56,740 bases of DNA, taken from contig NW_019775824.1 of NCBI RefSeq assembly GCF_001039355.2, positions 221,512-278,251 on the forward strand, given 5' to 3'. This DNA is from Lingula anatina (taxonomy: Eukaryota > Brachiopoda > Lingulata > Lingulida > Lingulidae). The notes below the pieces were generated by a model. It was not told the origin of the DNA and searched no databases. It saw only the letters and a program-made list of their open reading frames with translations. Position 1 is the first letter of the stretch. Every line of letters begins with the position of its first letter. Positions 10,943-23,695 of the stretch are shown here, piece by piece. Position numbers and translations under genes: made by a program.

Positions 10943-13900
10943 CTTTCGTCGTTACAAGAATATGAACAATATAAAGGAAATAAGTGTTAATTTGTTGTTT
11001 GCTTTGCATACACTGTATACATTGCATATAATATTATACTACCAATTTATGTATGACGTCACATGTGGCCACGGAAGTGATTTTGTGATATCACATCCTG
11101 GTACGACGTCATCGTCGCTTTATAGTGTGACTATATACTGTAATCATTTTTCCAGACCGTATCGTGCGAAGATGACTTGGCGGCCATCAGCGCGCCGACA
11201 GCGGTCGGAGAATGTTCTGCGGCCTCAATCACCGACGACAGCTCTCAGACAATACCCGGGGCATCGGGCTGTGAATTTGACAAGGTGGTCCAGCGGACAT
11301 GGACGGCGTCAGACCAGTGCGGGAAGACGAGTACACACACGTACAGGGGTACGGTGTCCCATACCACGGCACCTGCCATCACTGGTTATGTCCCCACCAG
11401 AACCGCGCTGTGTAACAACGTTCCCTCCTCTAATGCTGTGACGGCTGTCGGATACTGTGGACGCACCGTCCCCATCACCGTGGTCGAGTCCACAATACCT
11501 GGGCAGTGTGCAGACGTCTACCAACTGGTCAGAGAGTTCAACGCTACGGACTCGTGCGGCCTCATCACTATTGCCACGGAGACAATTTCAGTCAACAATG
11601 GCGGAATACCACCGACTTTTGACGCTTTCCCCGCTGACGTCACCCTCACGTGCGTCACCAACAGCTCCGTCAATATACCTGATGTCACTGTCACTGCGAC
11701 AAGCGTATGCGGAGACAGCGTCCCTGTTAATCGCCAGCCCGATAATAGAGTGGACGGCGCCTGTCCAACTGACTTCACTATCCAGCGGACCTTCGTAGCC
11801 ATCGATGTCTGCGGACAGCAAGCAACAAGGACACAAACCATAAGGGCGTCACCTTCAGATGTATCTTTCACTTTTGTTCCGAGCTCCGCCAGTGTGGAAT
11901 GTGGCACAGACATCAGCGTCCTGTCTAACACCGGAGGTTCAGCCAGCGCGAGTGACGCCTGTACTGGGACTGCTGACGTCACTTACGATGACGCATCGAC
12001 ATTAAGTAACGATGGCTGCACGAGAACCGTCACACGCACATGGTCAGCGGGGACCGGCTGTGGGGCGCCGAAGACAGCCGAACAGGTTTTGACCATCGAA
12101 ATCAACAACGCACCAACGATCGAGGCACCGGAAGACCGGACTAACCTCGCACTCTGCCCCAATGAACTGTTCACCCCCGAAGCTCTCAACGACCGCCCCA
12201 CCGTCAACGCGGGATCCCCATGTAGAACGCTGGACGATCACATCGTCGAGTATGAGGACTTCGTAATCGCGGAGAACCAGGCGGCGGGCACCAGCACGGT
12301 GAGGAGGGTGTGGTCCGTCAATGACCAGTGCGGGAATGTTGACACAGACGAGCAGATTTTGATCCTCAATGTCAAGAACCGACCTCAGCTGGCTCTAGAC
12401 CCGGACCAGTACATCCTCACCTGTAACACGGTCGGTGAGATCCGCAGCCAGGGGACTCCCCAGGTGGTGAACAGAGGAGGGGGCGGCGCCCAGGTGCTCA
12501 GCACCCGGGAGACCACGCCGGCCAGTGTGTTTTCCCAGGTGTGCAATGGGCAACAGGTCACGAGGACCTTCGTGGTCAGCCTGGAATGCGGGTTTACCGT
12601 CACCCTCACTCAGATTGTTACAGGTAAGAGGTTCCTGTAGATATCTGGCGATCCTTCCTTTTCACTGTCTATCCATTGTCTGTCTGTCTTTCTCTGTATC
12701 TGTCCCACTTCGATCTATTTATCTCTTCTTCCATTAATTCATTTATTCTGAATAATTTGGTTAAATTTGGATAAATTTGATAAAGTTATATTTCATTAGT
12801 AACATCAGTTGATGGCTGCATTAAAGTTCATTATGTTGGTTTGTGATGAGAGAATAAGATAACTGACATTTCTTCAATATCGATTAATTGTTAGATTCAA
12901 TATGCGGTTTTGTGTGTATGTTCGTGCGTTCATGTGTACATATGAGTACAGCGCACTTCCGGTTACTTTATTTTGATATACAAACATTCATAAGTCTTAG
13001 CTTTTACCTCTTTTTACATTTCCATGCGTCATTATACCTAGGCTTACCTTTTTCTCCATGCATTTTCAGCAATGGCCAGTTCAACTCCAGCACCCCCGAC
13101 AGTGCCCCCTCGTCCACCAACAGAACAAACTGTCTTCTTGTACTTTCTTTACCCGACCCAAGATGGCCGTAACTTCCGGTACGGTTTCCGCTCCCTGGGA
13201 GGTACCTTGTATTTCTTCACCCCTGGAGGGAGGTACAACTTGGCGTACCCAGGGTTCGGCAGCGGGGTCACCACCCCCACAGGTACAGGAGATGGCCTCA
13301 TATACGCCGTGGTGCAGCAAGACGGAACCGTTCGCTATGCCCAGCGCTCTCCCACGGGCCAAGTCTATTACCTGTCAGCCTACAGCGCTCCTGGCGGTGG
13401 CGTCCGTTATGGGTACCAGGTCCCCGGTTCCTCTGCCGTGCAGTACGTCTCAATGCCCCCTGCAGGGATGATACTTTTCCCAACTCTGAGTGGCGGGGTT
13501 TCACCACAGCCAGACGGAGGGTACCGCATGGGGTACAGAACACGCGATGGGACCGTCCATGACGTCACTGATTACGAGGACGGCAATGAGTACACACGCT
13601 ATGGCTACCAGACCCCGAGCGGTGGGGTTCAGTATCTAACCCTTCCGCACGAGGTGGTGTTGAGCAGCCCCGAGGTTAACGGAGGCAGCGTGCTTTGGTA
13701 CCGCACGCCAGACGGTGTCATACACATCCTTAAGGAGTACCCACAAGAAGACGGAACGCTGCGTTACGGGTACGAGAACCCAGACGATAGCATCACATAC
13801 GTCACAGTGCCAGAGAACAGGATCATGGCGGTCGAAAGTGCCGGCGGTGGCGTCCGGTACGTTTACAGAACCCCCCAGGGCGGCCTCTACTTCCTGGTTC

Positions 13901-16900
13901 CCTACCCGACTCCAGAGGGTCTTGTCCGCTACGGTTATCTCACGCCGGAGGGCACAGTGCGATACGTGGCGATGCCACCCACCGGTCTAATCGCCATTCC
14001 AACAGCAATCACGGGGAGGAAGAGGTTCACCTACCGTGCTCCTGACGGCACCCTGTTTGATTTGGTGCCACTAGCGGGTCCCGATGGTAAGACCAGGTAC
14101 GGTTACCGTAAACCAGACGGCAGTGTGAACTACCTGGATCTTCCCATGGGGCAAATCATCATCATGAAGTCACCAGGCGGCGGTCTCCACTACACCTACC
14201 GCTCAGACGACGGCATCATCCACAGCCTTATCCCGCACGCTGATGATGACAACAACATTAAGTACGCCTACGTCGGGCCCCAGGGGGTTATCCAGTTCAT
14301 TCCCGACGCCCCGGGGTACGAAAGCCCCTTCCCCCTCTACAGCAGCGGGATATTCGCTGTAGTCAATGGCGTTGTTCGGCTCAGAGTCGTGGTAGGTCCA
14401 GACGAGAACGGACAGACGCTGACCTACGATCTAGAGCGAGTCCCTGACCCGCAGACCAACGTTGTACGGTACGGCTTCACGGCTCCCGATGGAATCATAA
14501 GGTATGTCCCAATGCCCACGGTTGGCATAATGGCTGTGCCTACCACGGAGGGAAACATTCAGTACATATACAGAGCACCTAATGGTGAGATCACCCCGGT
14601 GGACTCGACGACCACTGCCGACGGAGAGACCGTGTACAGCATAGAGAACCCAGATGGATCCACGCAGGTGCTCCAGATACCCAAGAACAACGTCATCACA
14701 ATCCCCTTCCCTGGAGGCAGCACTCTCTATTCGCTGCGCCAGGAGGACGGCTCTCTCGTTTATCTGCGTCCTTTCGCCACCCAGTACGGCAGCGTTCGTT
14801 ACGGCTACCCAGACGAAGCAGGCGAAGCGATAACAGTCCCAATCACCTTTGACGGCGTCAGCGTCGTGAACACACCAGACTCTGACGATGGGAACTCCAC
14901 CCTGGTCTACCAGACCCCAGAGGGTCCACTTCAGAAGATGACGGCCACAACAGACCCAGTGGGAGACGGTCCAAACTTTGTGACTTACACCATTCAGATC
15001 ACCCCCGACTCACGGGTGGACATCCCCCTCTCGAAGAGCGGCGTCATGACAGTGCCTTACCCTATTGACGGTGGCAGCGTGTTATTCTACAAGTCTCCCC
15101 AAGGCAAGATGTACCCACTTATCCCGTTCAGGCAACCCGATGGAACCATCCAGAACGTCTACAGGGGCGAGGACGGCAGTGAGCAGTACGTTCGCTTCCC
15201 ACCCACTGGGATGCTAGATCTGCCTCAAAGTGGCAGTAAAGACGTCGTGCTCTACCGCGCCCCAAGCGGAGACGTTCACGAAGCAGAGCCAATCCCGGCA
15301 ATAGATGGCGGTGTGACCTACGGCTACATAAAACCAGATGGCACCACCAACCCTGTTCCTGGCAATGCTCTGCCAGGCGGTCCACGCCCAACCGGACTTC
15401 CCACTGGGGTCATCCCCTTCCTTAACCCTGACAGCAGTATCGTGTACGGATACAGAACGCCAGATGGCGCGTTCCGGTACTTGACGCCGTACCCCGATAC
15501 CGCCAGCGGCACGGTGAGGTACGGGTACCGCACCCCTGATGGTACCATACAGTATATCCCTATCCCCCAGCCGTCTGTACCGGGAGAGCCCGCCGCCCCC
15601 CTGCCTTCCAATATCGTTATATCTATGAACGAGGACGGTACCATCATCTACGTGTATAAAGCCCCTGACGGTAACACGTACGTCCTCACACGTGACGTTG
15701 ATCCCGATACCGGGCGACCAACCTTCAGATACCGCACTCCACAAGGTTATACCTATTACGTGCCATTGCCTGGGCAACCAAGCAGCCCCACCCGACCCAC
15801 TCAGCCTGGACGCCCAGGGTATATACCCAAAGGTTTAACCGAAGCCTTAACTCCAAGCGGAGCGACCAGATACATCTACCGGGCTCCGGACGAGAACACA
15901 TATACCCTGACACGTTATCCTAACCCTAACGGCGCTCCAAGATACGGATACAGAGCTAAGGACGGGGCGGTCGTCTTCGTACCTCTCCCAGGAGAACAGA
16001 CACAGCCTGTTCCAGGCCAACCACAGCCGGGGACACCAGGGGGCAGTATGCCAACAGGAGTGACACCTATAGTCAATCCGGACGGGACTGTCACCTACTA
16101 TTACCGCGCACCGGACGGCAGCTCGTACCCGCTGTCCCGTTACCCTAACCCTCTCACGGGCCGACCACAGTACGGTTATCGCGAACCCGATGGCTCTATC
16201 AGATTTGTCCCCGGACTAGAGATGCTCCCACGACAACCGGTCATCCCAGGCATTCCAGGTCAAAGCAATCCGGTCTTCCTACCCAGTAATCCAGGAATGC
16301 CAACATTGCCCGGATTTCCCGGACTGCCAATATATCCTAATACACCCCAAGGACCAAGTATCCCAGGTATTTCAGTTCCAGTTCCAGGCATTCCTGTTAT
16401 TCCAGGCATTCCAAGTATTCCCGGTATTCCAGGCATCCCAGGTATTCCAAGTATCCCAGGTATTCCTAGCATTCCTGGCATTCCAAGCATCCCTGGCTTT
16501 CCAAGTATTCCTGGCATTCCAAGTATCCCAGGTATCCCAAGCATACCAGGCATTCCCAGTATTCCAGGTATCCCCGGTATTCCAGGCATTCCAACTATTC
16601 CAATCATTCCCGGCATTCCAGGTGTTCCATCCTTCCCAGGTTTTCCACAGATAGGTGCAATAAGAGCCAGGCCTCAAGGAGTACCAACCTACTTAGGCTC
16701 ACCAGGTTTACCAGGTATCCCAGGTATCCCAGGCATTCCAGGAATCCCAGGAGGCGTCAACAGTAATCCAGGTTTCCCAGGAATCCCTGGTAGCATTGGC
16801 AGCATCCCAGGTTACCCAGGATATCCAGGAGTTCCCGGTGTTCCCGGAATTCCAGGATTTGGCAGTAATCCTGGTTTCCCCGGCTATCCAGGCATTCCAG

Positions 16901-17985
16901 GCATTCCAGGTTTTGGTAACAGCGGTGGATATCCAGGGATCCCAGGAATTCCCGGTATTCCAGGTTTTCCTGGAGGCAATCCGATTTATCCAGGCTATCC
17001 CACCTATGCCGGTGTTCCTGGTATTCCTGGCTACAACGGATATCCGGGTACCCTGCCTCAGACTGGCACTCCGGTGCCTATCACTGGACCGGATGGGCGG
17101 ATACTCTATGGCATTAGGCTACCGGACGGTACCATCATCTATGCGTTACCCGCCATGCCGGCCATACCAATGAATAACAACCAGCAACCAACCTCGCCTC
17201 CAGTGATGGATCCATACATGGGCGGGCCACAGACTTGTGAGGGCGTGTACGCCGTGCCCGACCCCAGGGGGCAGCCCAACGTGGTCAATTTCGTGTACAG
17301 GTCGTCGGATGGGGCCTACTACAGGGTGGACACACAGTTCATGCCGGACGGCAGAGTCCAGTACACCTACACCTCGGCCACCGGAACCACGCGCTACCTC
17401 GCTCTACCCCCCTCGGGGATTTTGGCCGTGCCGCTGACCAATGGTCGAGCCGTCCAGTTGGTCTACCGTGAACCGAACCGCTTCATGCTACCGGTCGTTA
17501 TGATGAACATGTACGGCGGTCGCGTGCAGTACGTCTACTACACGTCTTCAGACACCATCGCCAATCTTGACGTCCCGTCGAACGTTGTCCTCCAGATGGC
17601 GACACCGTGCGGTGGGGTTCGCTATGGCTACCGCCCCAATGACGGCCAGATCCGTCTCCTACAGGGGGATAACATGAATCCTGCCAGTAGTGGCCCGGGC
17701 CAGTTTAGGTACGGATACAGGGACACAAGCGGCAACACCCAATACCTTTTGAATTATAACTCCTTCCTCGCTCCGGATTACGGTCTGCCACGCAACTTGG
17801 GTTACGGCAATGATGGTACCATCGCCGCCGCTTCTTTCCTGTCAGGCATGGGCTCCAACACGGGAGGGATACCCCCAGTAGGTGGTCCAGCTGGACCCCC
17901 CGCGCAGCAGCTTCCGGTGAGGCAGCCTATGTCCCCTGCGAACGCCTACCAAGGACTTCAGGGTTACATGAATTTGCTGGACTAG
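9797..17985 (+). CDS. Gene B: secreted HYR-like / YGYR-PDG repeat / Gly-Ile-Pro protein
   Basis: Exons 9797-9872, 10181-10339, 10566-10885, 11156-12623 and 13070-17985 join in frame to 2312 aa. Residues 1-25 are a signal peptide ending SSAQ. Exon 2 (159 nt, phase 1-1) is the cysteine module (CYSDLSC, SCC, GGTALK, CHPC). Exons 3-4 hold seven HYR-like repeats. The last exon encodes about 17 Tyr-rich units of ~55 aa (YRTPDG ... VRYGY ... VPMP), then a Gly-Ile-Pro tract (about residues 1730-2005), then a cysteine-bearing cap with three more YGYR-like units. ATG 13072 opens the last ORF, but the splice phase at 13069/13070 is conserved with gene C, so I treat it as internal. Ser replaces many Gly residues in the first half of the GIP tract. 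The intron 10886-11155 is absent from A, C and D. The TAG stop falls inside a tail that continues in C. The role is likely an extracellular material protein; tyrosines could be DOPA or cross-link sites (inference). Confidence 0.86.
9947..9987. repeat. TA microsatellite in gene B intron
   Basis: Uninterrupted TA dinucleotides in the intron after the signal-peptide exon. Confidence 0.9.
10590..12620 (+). repeat. HYR-like protein repeat array, gene B (7 units, one intron inside)
   Basis: Seven closing motifs are visible ([11 protein letters not shown] through [12 protein letters not shown]). They align one to one with gene C. The intron 10886-11155 lies between units 1 and 2. Confidence 0.75.
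10886..11155 (+). other. Extra intron of gene B containing a TTA microsatellite
   Basis: Donor GAG|GTAAAA and acceptor TTTTTCCAG, phase 0; skipping it restores the reading VPPDE|TVSCEDD, matching [12 protein letters not shown] of gene C. A TTA/TAT microsatellite lies at about 10897-10942. If retained, it would encode a run of Tyr followed by a stop. Confidence 0.8.
13135..16225 (+). repeat. Tyr-rich PDG/YGYR repeat domain, gene B (about 17 units)
   Basis: Units of ~55 aa made of two half-repeats: GGxxYxYRTPDGxxxxLxPYP, then DGxVRYGYxTPDGxxxYVxMP. Early units are individually divergent and match the same-numbered units of C; the last three are of the NPDG subtype. Confidence 0.8.
16237..17058 (+). 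repeat. Gly-Ile-Pro tract, gene B
   Basis: First half (about 16390-16630): mixed GIPSIP hexapeptides where Ser takes the Gly position. Second half: [13 protein letters not shown] triplets broken by short inserts such as GGVNSNP and GFGNSGG. Pro at position Y fits a hydroxylatable collagen pattern only in the uninterrupted stretches. Confidence 0.85.
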
Positions 17986-18060
17986 CTGGGGTTCGGAAGG
18001 GGAGGATAAACTGACGTGACACTACGGTGTAGAAAAAAAAAGACTTAAAAAGTGTTAAGA

Positions 18061-18506
18061 AATAAAATACAAAAGACCCCGCATACCTCGTTACAATATA
18101 ACTCGAAATTTTATGTATAGGGAGCAGAACTTATTAAAGACGGGCTCCTCCTAAATAGCTGAAACTTGCCAACATTGCGTAACTAAAATTGACGCAACTC
18201 GAACTAATTTTTTTCCGTTGCAAATGTGACCCAACATGAGAGTGTACTGTGTTTGAAATAAAAAATGTTAACTGTCAGCGTCAGGAGTAAACCGCGTGGA
18301 TGACACTTTGTTGACACTCGGCATTACACATGCTACTAGCATTACGGTACACAACTGTGCGCAAAAACATTCATCTATATTTTTAATTGACTAACAGACA
18401 ATGTTTGGCATATTAAAGAAAATACTTTTAAAGTTATGATTATTGTTACTATTCCATTAACTTTTGTATAAGGAGATTCTGTATACATATAATTTGTGTC
18501 AATAAA
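18061..18506 (+). terminator. Candidate polyadenylation signals of gene B
   Basis: AATAAA occurs at 18061, 18257 and 18501 after the stop at 17985; which is used cannot be told from sequence. Confidence 0.5.
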
Positions 18507-21500
18507 AGACATAAGTGCTATTTTATTTTTGTTCATTTTGTTTTATTTAAAGCTATACAGGTCTGGTTCTTTAAAAAAAGAAATCGGCATATGGACAACC
18601 TTATTATTTCCCCAGAGGTTTTCAATCTTCAATAATATTGATACAAATATATGCGCACTTTATAACGCATTGTCAGTGTTCAATTGAGGGGCTCTTTGCG
18701 CTCAGCAAACTACAGAATTTGATTCTGCGTCAAAATTTAATTCTGCGACTTAATTAATATGGGCACGAAACAGACAAAAAGAAAGGCGATGCGCCATGTG
18801 ATCCAGTATTTCGTGAAAGGTCTATATTTAAAAACGTGTTGAATTGGTTGGCTTCTTCATTCAGTAGTTTAATTTCCGTTAGTTTGATACAGTTGCTAAA
18901 TCTGTCAAACATAATAAACTGGACCGGTAAAATTATTCATTCTCCCTGAACAGCAACAGCCCGTTTCAGTTGGTAAATAAAGACTACACATGTATTTGTA
19001 TAAAAATTGAGGAAGGCTGTTTTAAATGAAATTAAGCTAAACAAAAACAACCATTTATGCAACGACAACATTTAGTCTAGAGGAAAAATCTGAGTGCAGA
19101 AACGTTTGTCATCAATATTTCAAGTGTACTATTTTATTTCGAGTGTTTTAAAATACTACACATTCAAAAATCTAAGTTTTCTGTCATATAGAATTGATGA
19201 TATTTTTCCCACCTACCGAACGTTCTGTCACAGTCGGCCCACCCTTCAAAGACTTTTAAATATAATTAATTTTGCACCTGGATGTCAATAAGCATTACAA
19301 TTATCATCATCATTATCACAAAGTCCGCCATCTTCATCATCATCATTATCATCATTATAATTATTACCGTCACTTATGAAACAGGTTTAGGTCTAGACTT
19401 TGCCACCAACCATTCACGGTAAATAAAACAAAATGGTAAGAAAGAGTTACAAACTTTCCAATGTTTGCTGACAATCTGAAATAGCGTAGCGTAATTTGAT
19501 ATTTCTCAAAATGAAAGTGGAATAAAATAAAATAAAAAATGACAAACTAGTCTCCCCACCCATCATCAGTTTGTTCCCCTTTCCCTCCACCCCGCCGTTT
19601 CAAACTTTCAAAAAAGTGTGTCATCTGTAACGTTTTATCATCAATACTTATATTTCAAATGCAACTGTTATTTTATGGCAGATCGACAGGGAAATTAACG
19701 CGTATTAGCACAGTAAAGTTTATTCAACCATTATGGTCTTTCGGTTCTTTTACAGAAATATGTATCTCAAGGAGAACTATATACGTGCAAATGTATATAT
19801 AAACTAGTAAATGAGTGAATACATAAACGTAAATGAATGTAACTACAGCCGTATTGCTGTCTGTTTTCAAATTAAACTCCTTTAGCAAATTGTTTCAGCT
19901 TGTTTATTAAAGAGTGCCAAATTACATAGTGCTTTATTACTTGACGAATTTGGCAGCAGGACCAATTTATTTTACAGTCTTTTTTTTTTTTTTTTTTTTG
20001 TGACATAAAAAAACCTGGGTGTAGGCGGCCTGTAGCATTGCCTCATCACTACACATGTTAACACGACGTTGAGTTGTAAAACACAGATGTAAGATAAGTC
20101 AAACAAAAGTAGGAGTGTACTGACACTTGGTTTCCTGTTGGCCTAAAATTGAATACAGCAATCAGTCATGTTTGAACAAAAAAAATGAGCCCAATCGAAC
20201 GCTTCGGGCAAATCTCCTCTCAAAACACATTTACAGCGAGATATGTGTAAAAAGCGCTGTGTTTTAGCCGTGCCCGCACTATGAGGCCGGTTTGTTGGTG
20301 CCGTTGCCTTTTCGTTTGGGATTTCACAGAAACTCATCAAACTGCTCTACAATGATAATCTTAGAATAACGGTGGTCCCACGGCGGTACAACACACTGTC
20401 AGGTACCAACACAGACAGCCTCCAGGCAAGCCGAACTTATCTCCGTCAGGTGTTTTCAGAAATCAATAATTCACTTCGAGGCCCCACGGCAGTAGGCGGA
20501 ACTTACCGACAGCATCCGGAGGGGCACGAAAGAAGCCAGAGGGCTTTGGTTGATTACAACATATCCGCCCCAGTCATTACTTATGTCTGTGTCATGTCTA
20601 CGTGTCTGTTATCTCGACCTTTACATTTGTCAGCCCGACAACTCTATATTTTAAAATCTCCATATATGACACTTATAGAAATTTGCATGAAAAAAGGCAC
20701 CGCTGCATATTGTAGCTTGGAATATATTTTCTACGTGTACGCGTGTTACAGATACATGTAAATAATTACTCAAAGAGATCCTTTTAACAGTAGTTGTTTT
20801 GGTCGTTGATAGAATCTCTGCTAATGATACCATAATAAACTGATGAAGCACAAGAAAAGGTTAGGGTAGATACTGGTATCTGTTATTCCAGAATTACTTT
20901 GAAGGGATAATAACTCTTCGTTTTGGCCAAAAAATGAATTTTCCTGGAGTAAACAACAATTTGCCCATATTTACCAATGGTTAATGAATCCATTTTGGCA
21001 TTCAAAGTTAGTCCCTGGTTTTTTTCTAAAAAGTTTGGTTTTTTGTTAAAATCTCTTAAGAGATTATAACAGAGTACAGCCATCAATGGAAGTCACGTGA
21101 TCTGAAGACACGCTCAGATATCAGAATAATAGCTATAACTGCTGTTTTTGTGGTAAAACAGAATATATTATATTTCTATGAGTTGTTCACAATGTTTTTA
21201 TTGTGAAATAAAGATATCATATGAAGAGTTATTATCCCTTTAAGGTTGGTTTTTATTTAATAGCTTGTTTCTCAACCATCCTCCAACTTTAAAATTGTCA
21301 AAATAAATAACTATATAAAGATAATGACACACAATGTATTAAACGTCAAGGAATGAAAAATCAATTTATTTTAAATTGATAAGATTGCTGCAAGTCATCA
21401 AGAAATTAGGACAAATAAAACAGGAGAATCAGCTTTTACCTTTTTAAAATACAGTTTAATTGTATTAAAATACTCTTAGAAATTCTGTAAATGGCAAAAT

Positions 21501-23454
21501 AAAATGATTCTAACGAACTCGTGAAAAATATTTTGAACGTTCGATGTCAATATCAGTTTTTTAAAACCCAAAACCCAGGAATGCTAAACGCCAGGAAAGG
21601 TGATGATGGCATATTTGAGTGAGCAGCATGTCATTTTCTTGATAGGTTACACTGCGCTGAAATATTAGCTTTCCTAATTTCAGAAGTCCGTGATTGCGTA
21701 TAGAAACGATGATATATATATTATAATTACTCATGTGTTGGAATGAAGTAAACTAAACTACGGGCTATTTAATTAAGATACTTTGGACTTACATGATGTA
21801 TCGTAGAAGTTGTTTAAATCATGTACAATCTGACAAAAGAATCTTTAAGATATAATCTGATGATGATGATATATTGAAAGACTCTGCTAACAGGTTTAGC
21901 TAATGCATCATAATTTTATGTTAATAATAACTTATAATCACAAAAATATGACTGACAGTTATAATTACTATATTATATGTTATAGCTGAATATCTGCTTT
22001 AAATGCGTTTAACAATTTCATTGCGATGGTCTGTGCAAAGAATTAATTTATAGATTTATGAAAAATGTGTATTTGTAAGAACTATCTTTGTAAAAATTGT
22101 GCAATACAGTATTCAGTTTCAGATGAGACATGATTAAGGGTAAGCCTAAGGGGACCAATAACTTCAGTTAAAGACCAACACACCATCTTTGATACTAGAA
22201 AAAGGAAGATTTTAGAAATCTAGATATAAATGTAAATATGATGCTCTCTCTGTGTGGAAAAGAGACTGAATATGAAATACATTTCCCATCTAATTGTCCA
22301 TTTCATTTATCAGAATGACAACATTTCTAGATCTACAAATGTGTAACACAAGTAATTCATGAATTATGACGACATATTGCTATGTTCGCCTGTTACAAAA
22401 TTTTTGTATCCCACACAATTTTTTTTTCAATTTAGAAAACTACGAATAACTACGGGCTCTAAAATTATATGTATGTATTCTGGGTATGTATGTTTGTATC
22501 TACATGTATCAAGATGTGAGACACACTGAAATGTGTGAATATATACGTTTGTTTTGTTAAGTTGATGAATTGTAATACTTTTGTAATCTCTGCTCATGTT
22601 GATATATATGATTCATCTATGGATATAAATTCATTAAAATAAAATCACTTTAAATTTTCCTAACAGTGGGGAAACAAGACTTTATGACGACATAATATAT
22701 GGAATTATGAAGAGGGAGAATATCATGATTTTATGATTCGGCAAAACGTGAAATAAAAAGAGTAAAAATTGCTGACTTTCCATTGGTAATTAATCATCTA
22801 AATTTTTAACTCATAAATGTTTAGTGAAAAAATGTAGATAAAAGTTTTAAATAGTTTAGATCTGGAAGGAATTTTGACGAGAAGTTTGAAAAACAAATGA
22901 AAAGCAGAACAGAAAATGAATCTGTACAACTAATACGCGTTAAAATTGTTAAAATCAGATATTTAGGCCAAAAGACGGGCTGATATTTCAGAACCCTGAG
23001 ATACTCGTACTGTGATATATAGTTAGCTTCCGCTAGGAAGTCATTTATAATAAAAAGTTGATAGTATAACTTACAAATGTCGACATGATCGGGGCGTGGC
23101 AGTTACAATACCACACCCAGGTGATGAACTCCAGATCATCTCTTTCTTCTTCCCCAGGCTGCCCTGTGGCGAGGTACCCAAAAAAACCCTCACCCCATAC
23201 ACACACTAAATTAAAATCCGGCTTTCAAAAGCTAAGGTTAAGTTATAGTTGAATTATTGCATTTTATTGAAAAAAAATTGAAAGAGGGAAAGAGACAGAG
23301 TATTCGGCGTTTGAAATTTCGAAGTACAACCAACAACAATGTTTTTAAAATTGAGTGCGTAAGTTCCTACAAAGAATGACTTTCACAAATCTCATAATTC
23401 AGCAAATATTTCACCGCCTTCTACATAAATCACAACTATCTCGTCAATGTCGGT
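18507..23454. other. B-C intergenic region
   Basis: No supported gene. It holds an ATC-rich tract (about 19303-19366), a poly-T run (19980-19999) and the inverted MITE copy. A short ORF at 20372-20761 sits in locally GC-richer DNA but shows no recognisable domain. Confidence 0.5.
20898..21244 (-). mobile_element. MITE-like element, copy 2 (inverted relative to copy 1)
   Basis: Reverse complement of 4710-5054 with scattered substitutions. The internal palindrome at 21045-21070 has one mismatch. The ends again read AAGGGATAATAACTCTT and GAGTTATTATCCCTTTAA. Confidence 0.75.
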
Positions 23455-23655
23455 GGAGCTCATGTGACTGCTCGCGGACATAAAAATTTGCTGATTTTCC
23501 ATTGGTCAATTCTTGGCATGGCGTAAATCAACTGTGGCTGTAGGAATATTTCACAGGAAATGGAATTACATAAGATGTTTTGTGTAATTAGGGAATAAGG
23601 GGGAGGTCTCTCGTCTCTTGTCGTTATAAGCGAGGAGCTCGGCCTTGCTGTAACA
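23455..23655 (+). promoter_or_regulatory. Promoter of gene C
   Basis: Elements colinear with gene B: CTCATGTGA (23458), ATTGG (23501), GCGTAAATCA (23521), CACAGGAAAT (23552), GTAATTA (23584) and TATAAG (23625-23630). The likely start is near CTGTAAC about 25 nt downstream. Confidence 0.65.
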
Positions 23656-23695
23656 TCGTCCAGTCGTCCTCTTGTGGACGCAGGGAAAATAAAAG
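23650..23695 (+). other. Non-coding first exon of gene C
   Basis: The segment ends AATAAAAG before donor GTAAGA (23696). The acceptor TTTCAG ends at 24560, one base before ATG 24562. A 5-bp stem CGTCC/GGACG (23665-23680) matches the position of the hairpin in gene B. The 5' edge is estimated. Confidence 0.6.

Noticed and set aside
10502-10990. Poly-Tyr protein segment in gene B
   Set aside because: The Tyr run is the translated TTA microsatellite of the intron 10886-11155; splicing it out restores homology to C.
13072-17985. The last exon of B as a separate gene starting at ATG 13072
   Set aside because: No signal peptide or promoter is seen there, the acceptor TTTTCAG and phase match the equivalent junction in C, and the ATG is codon two of both exons.
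20372-20761. A 129-aa ORF between B and C
   Set aside because: No splice partner, signal peptide or recognisable domain; its tail is AT-rich non-coding-like sequence.
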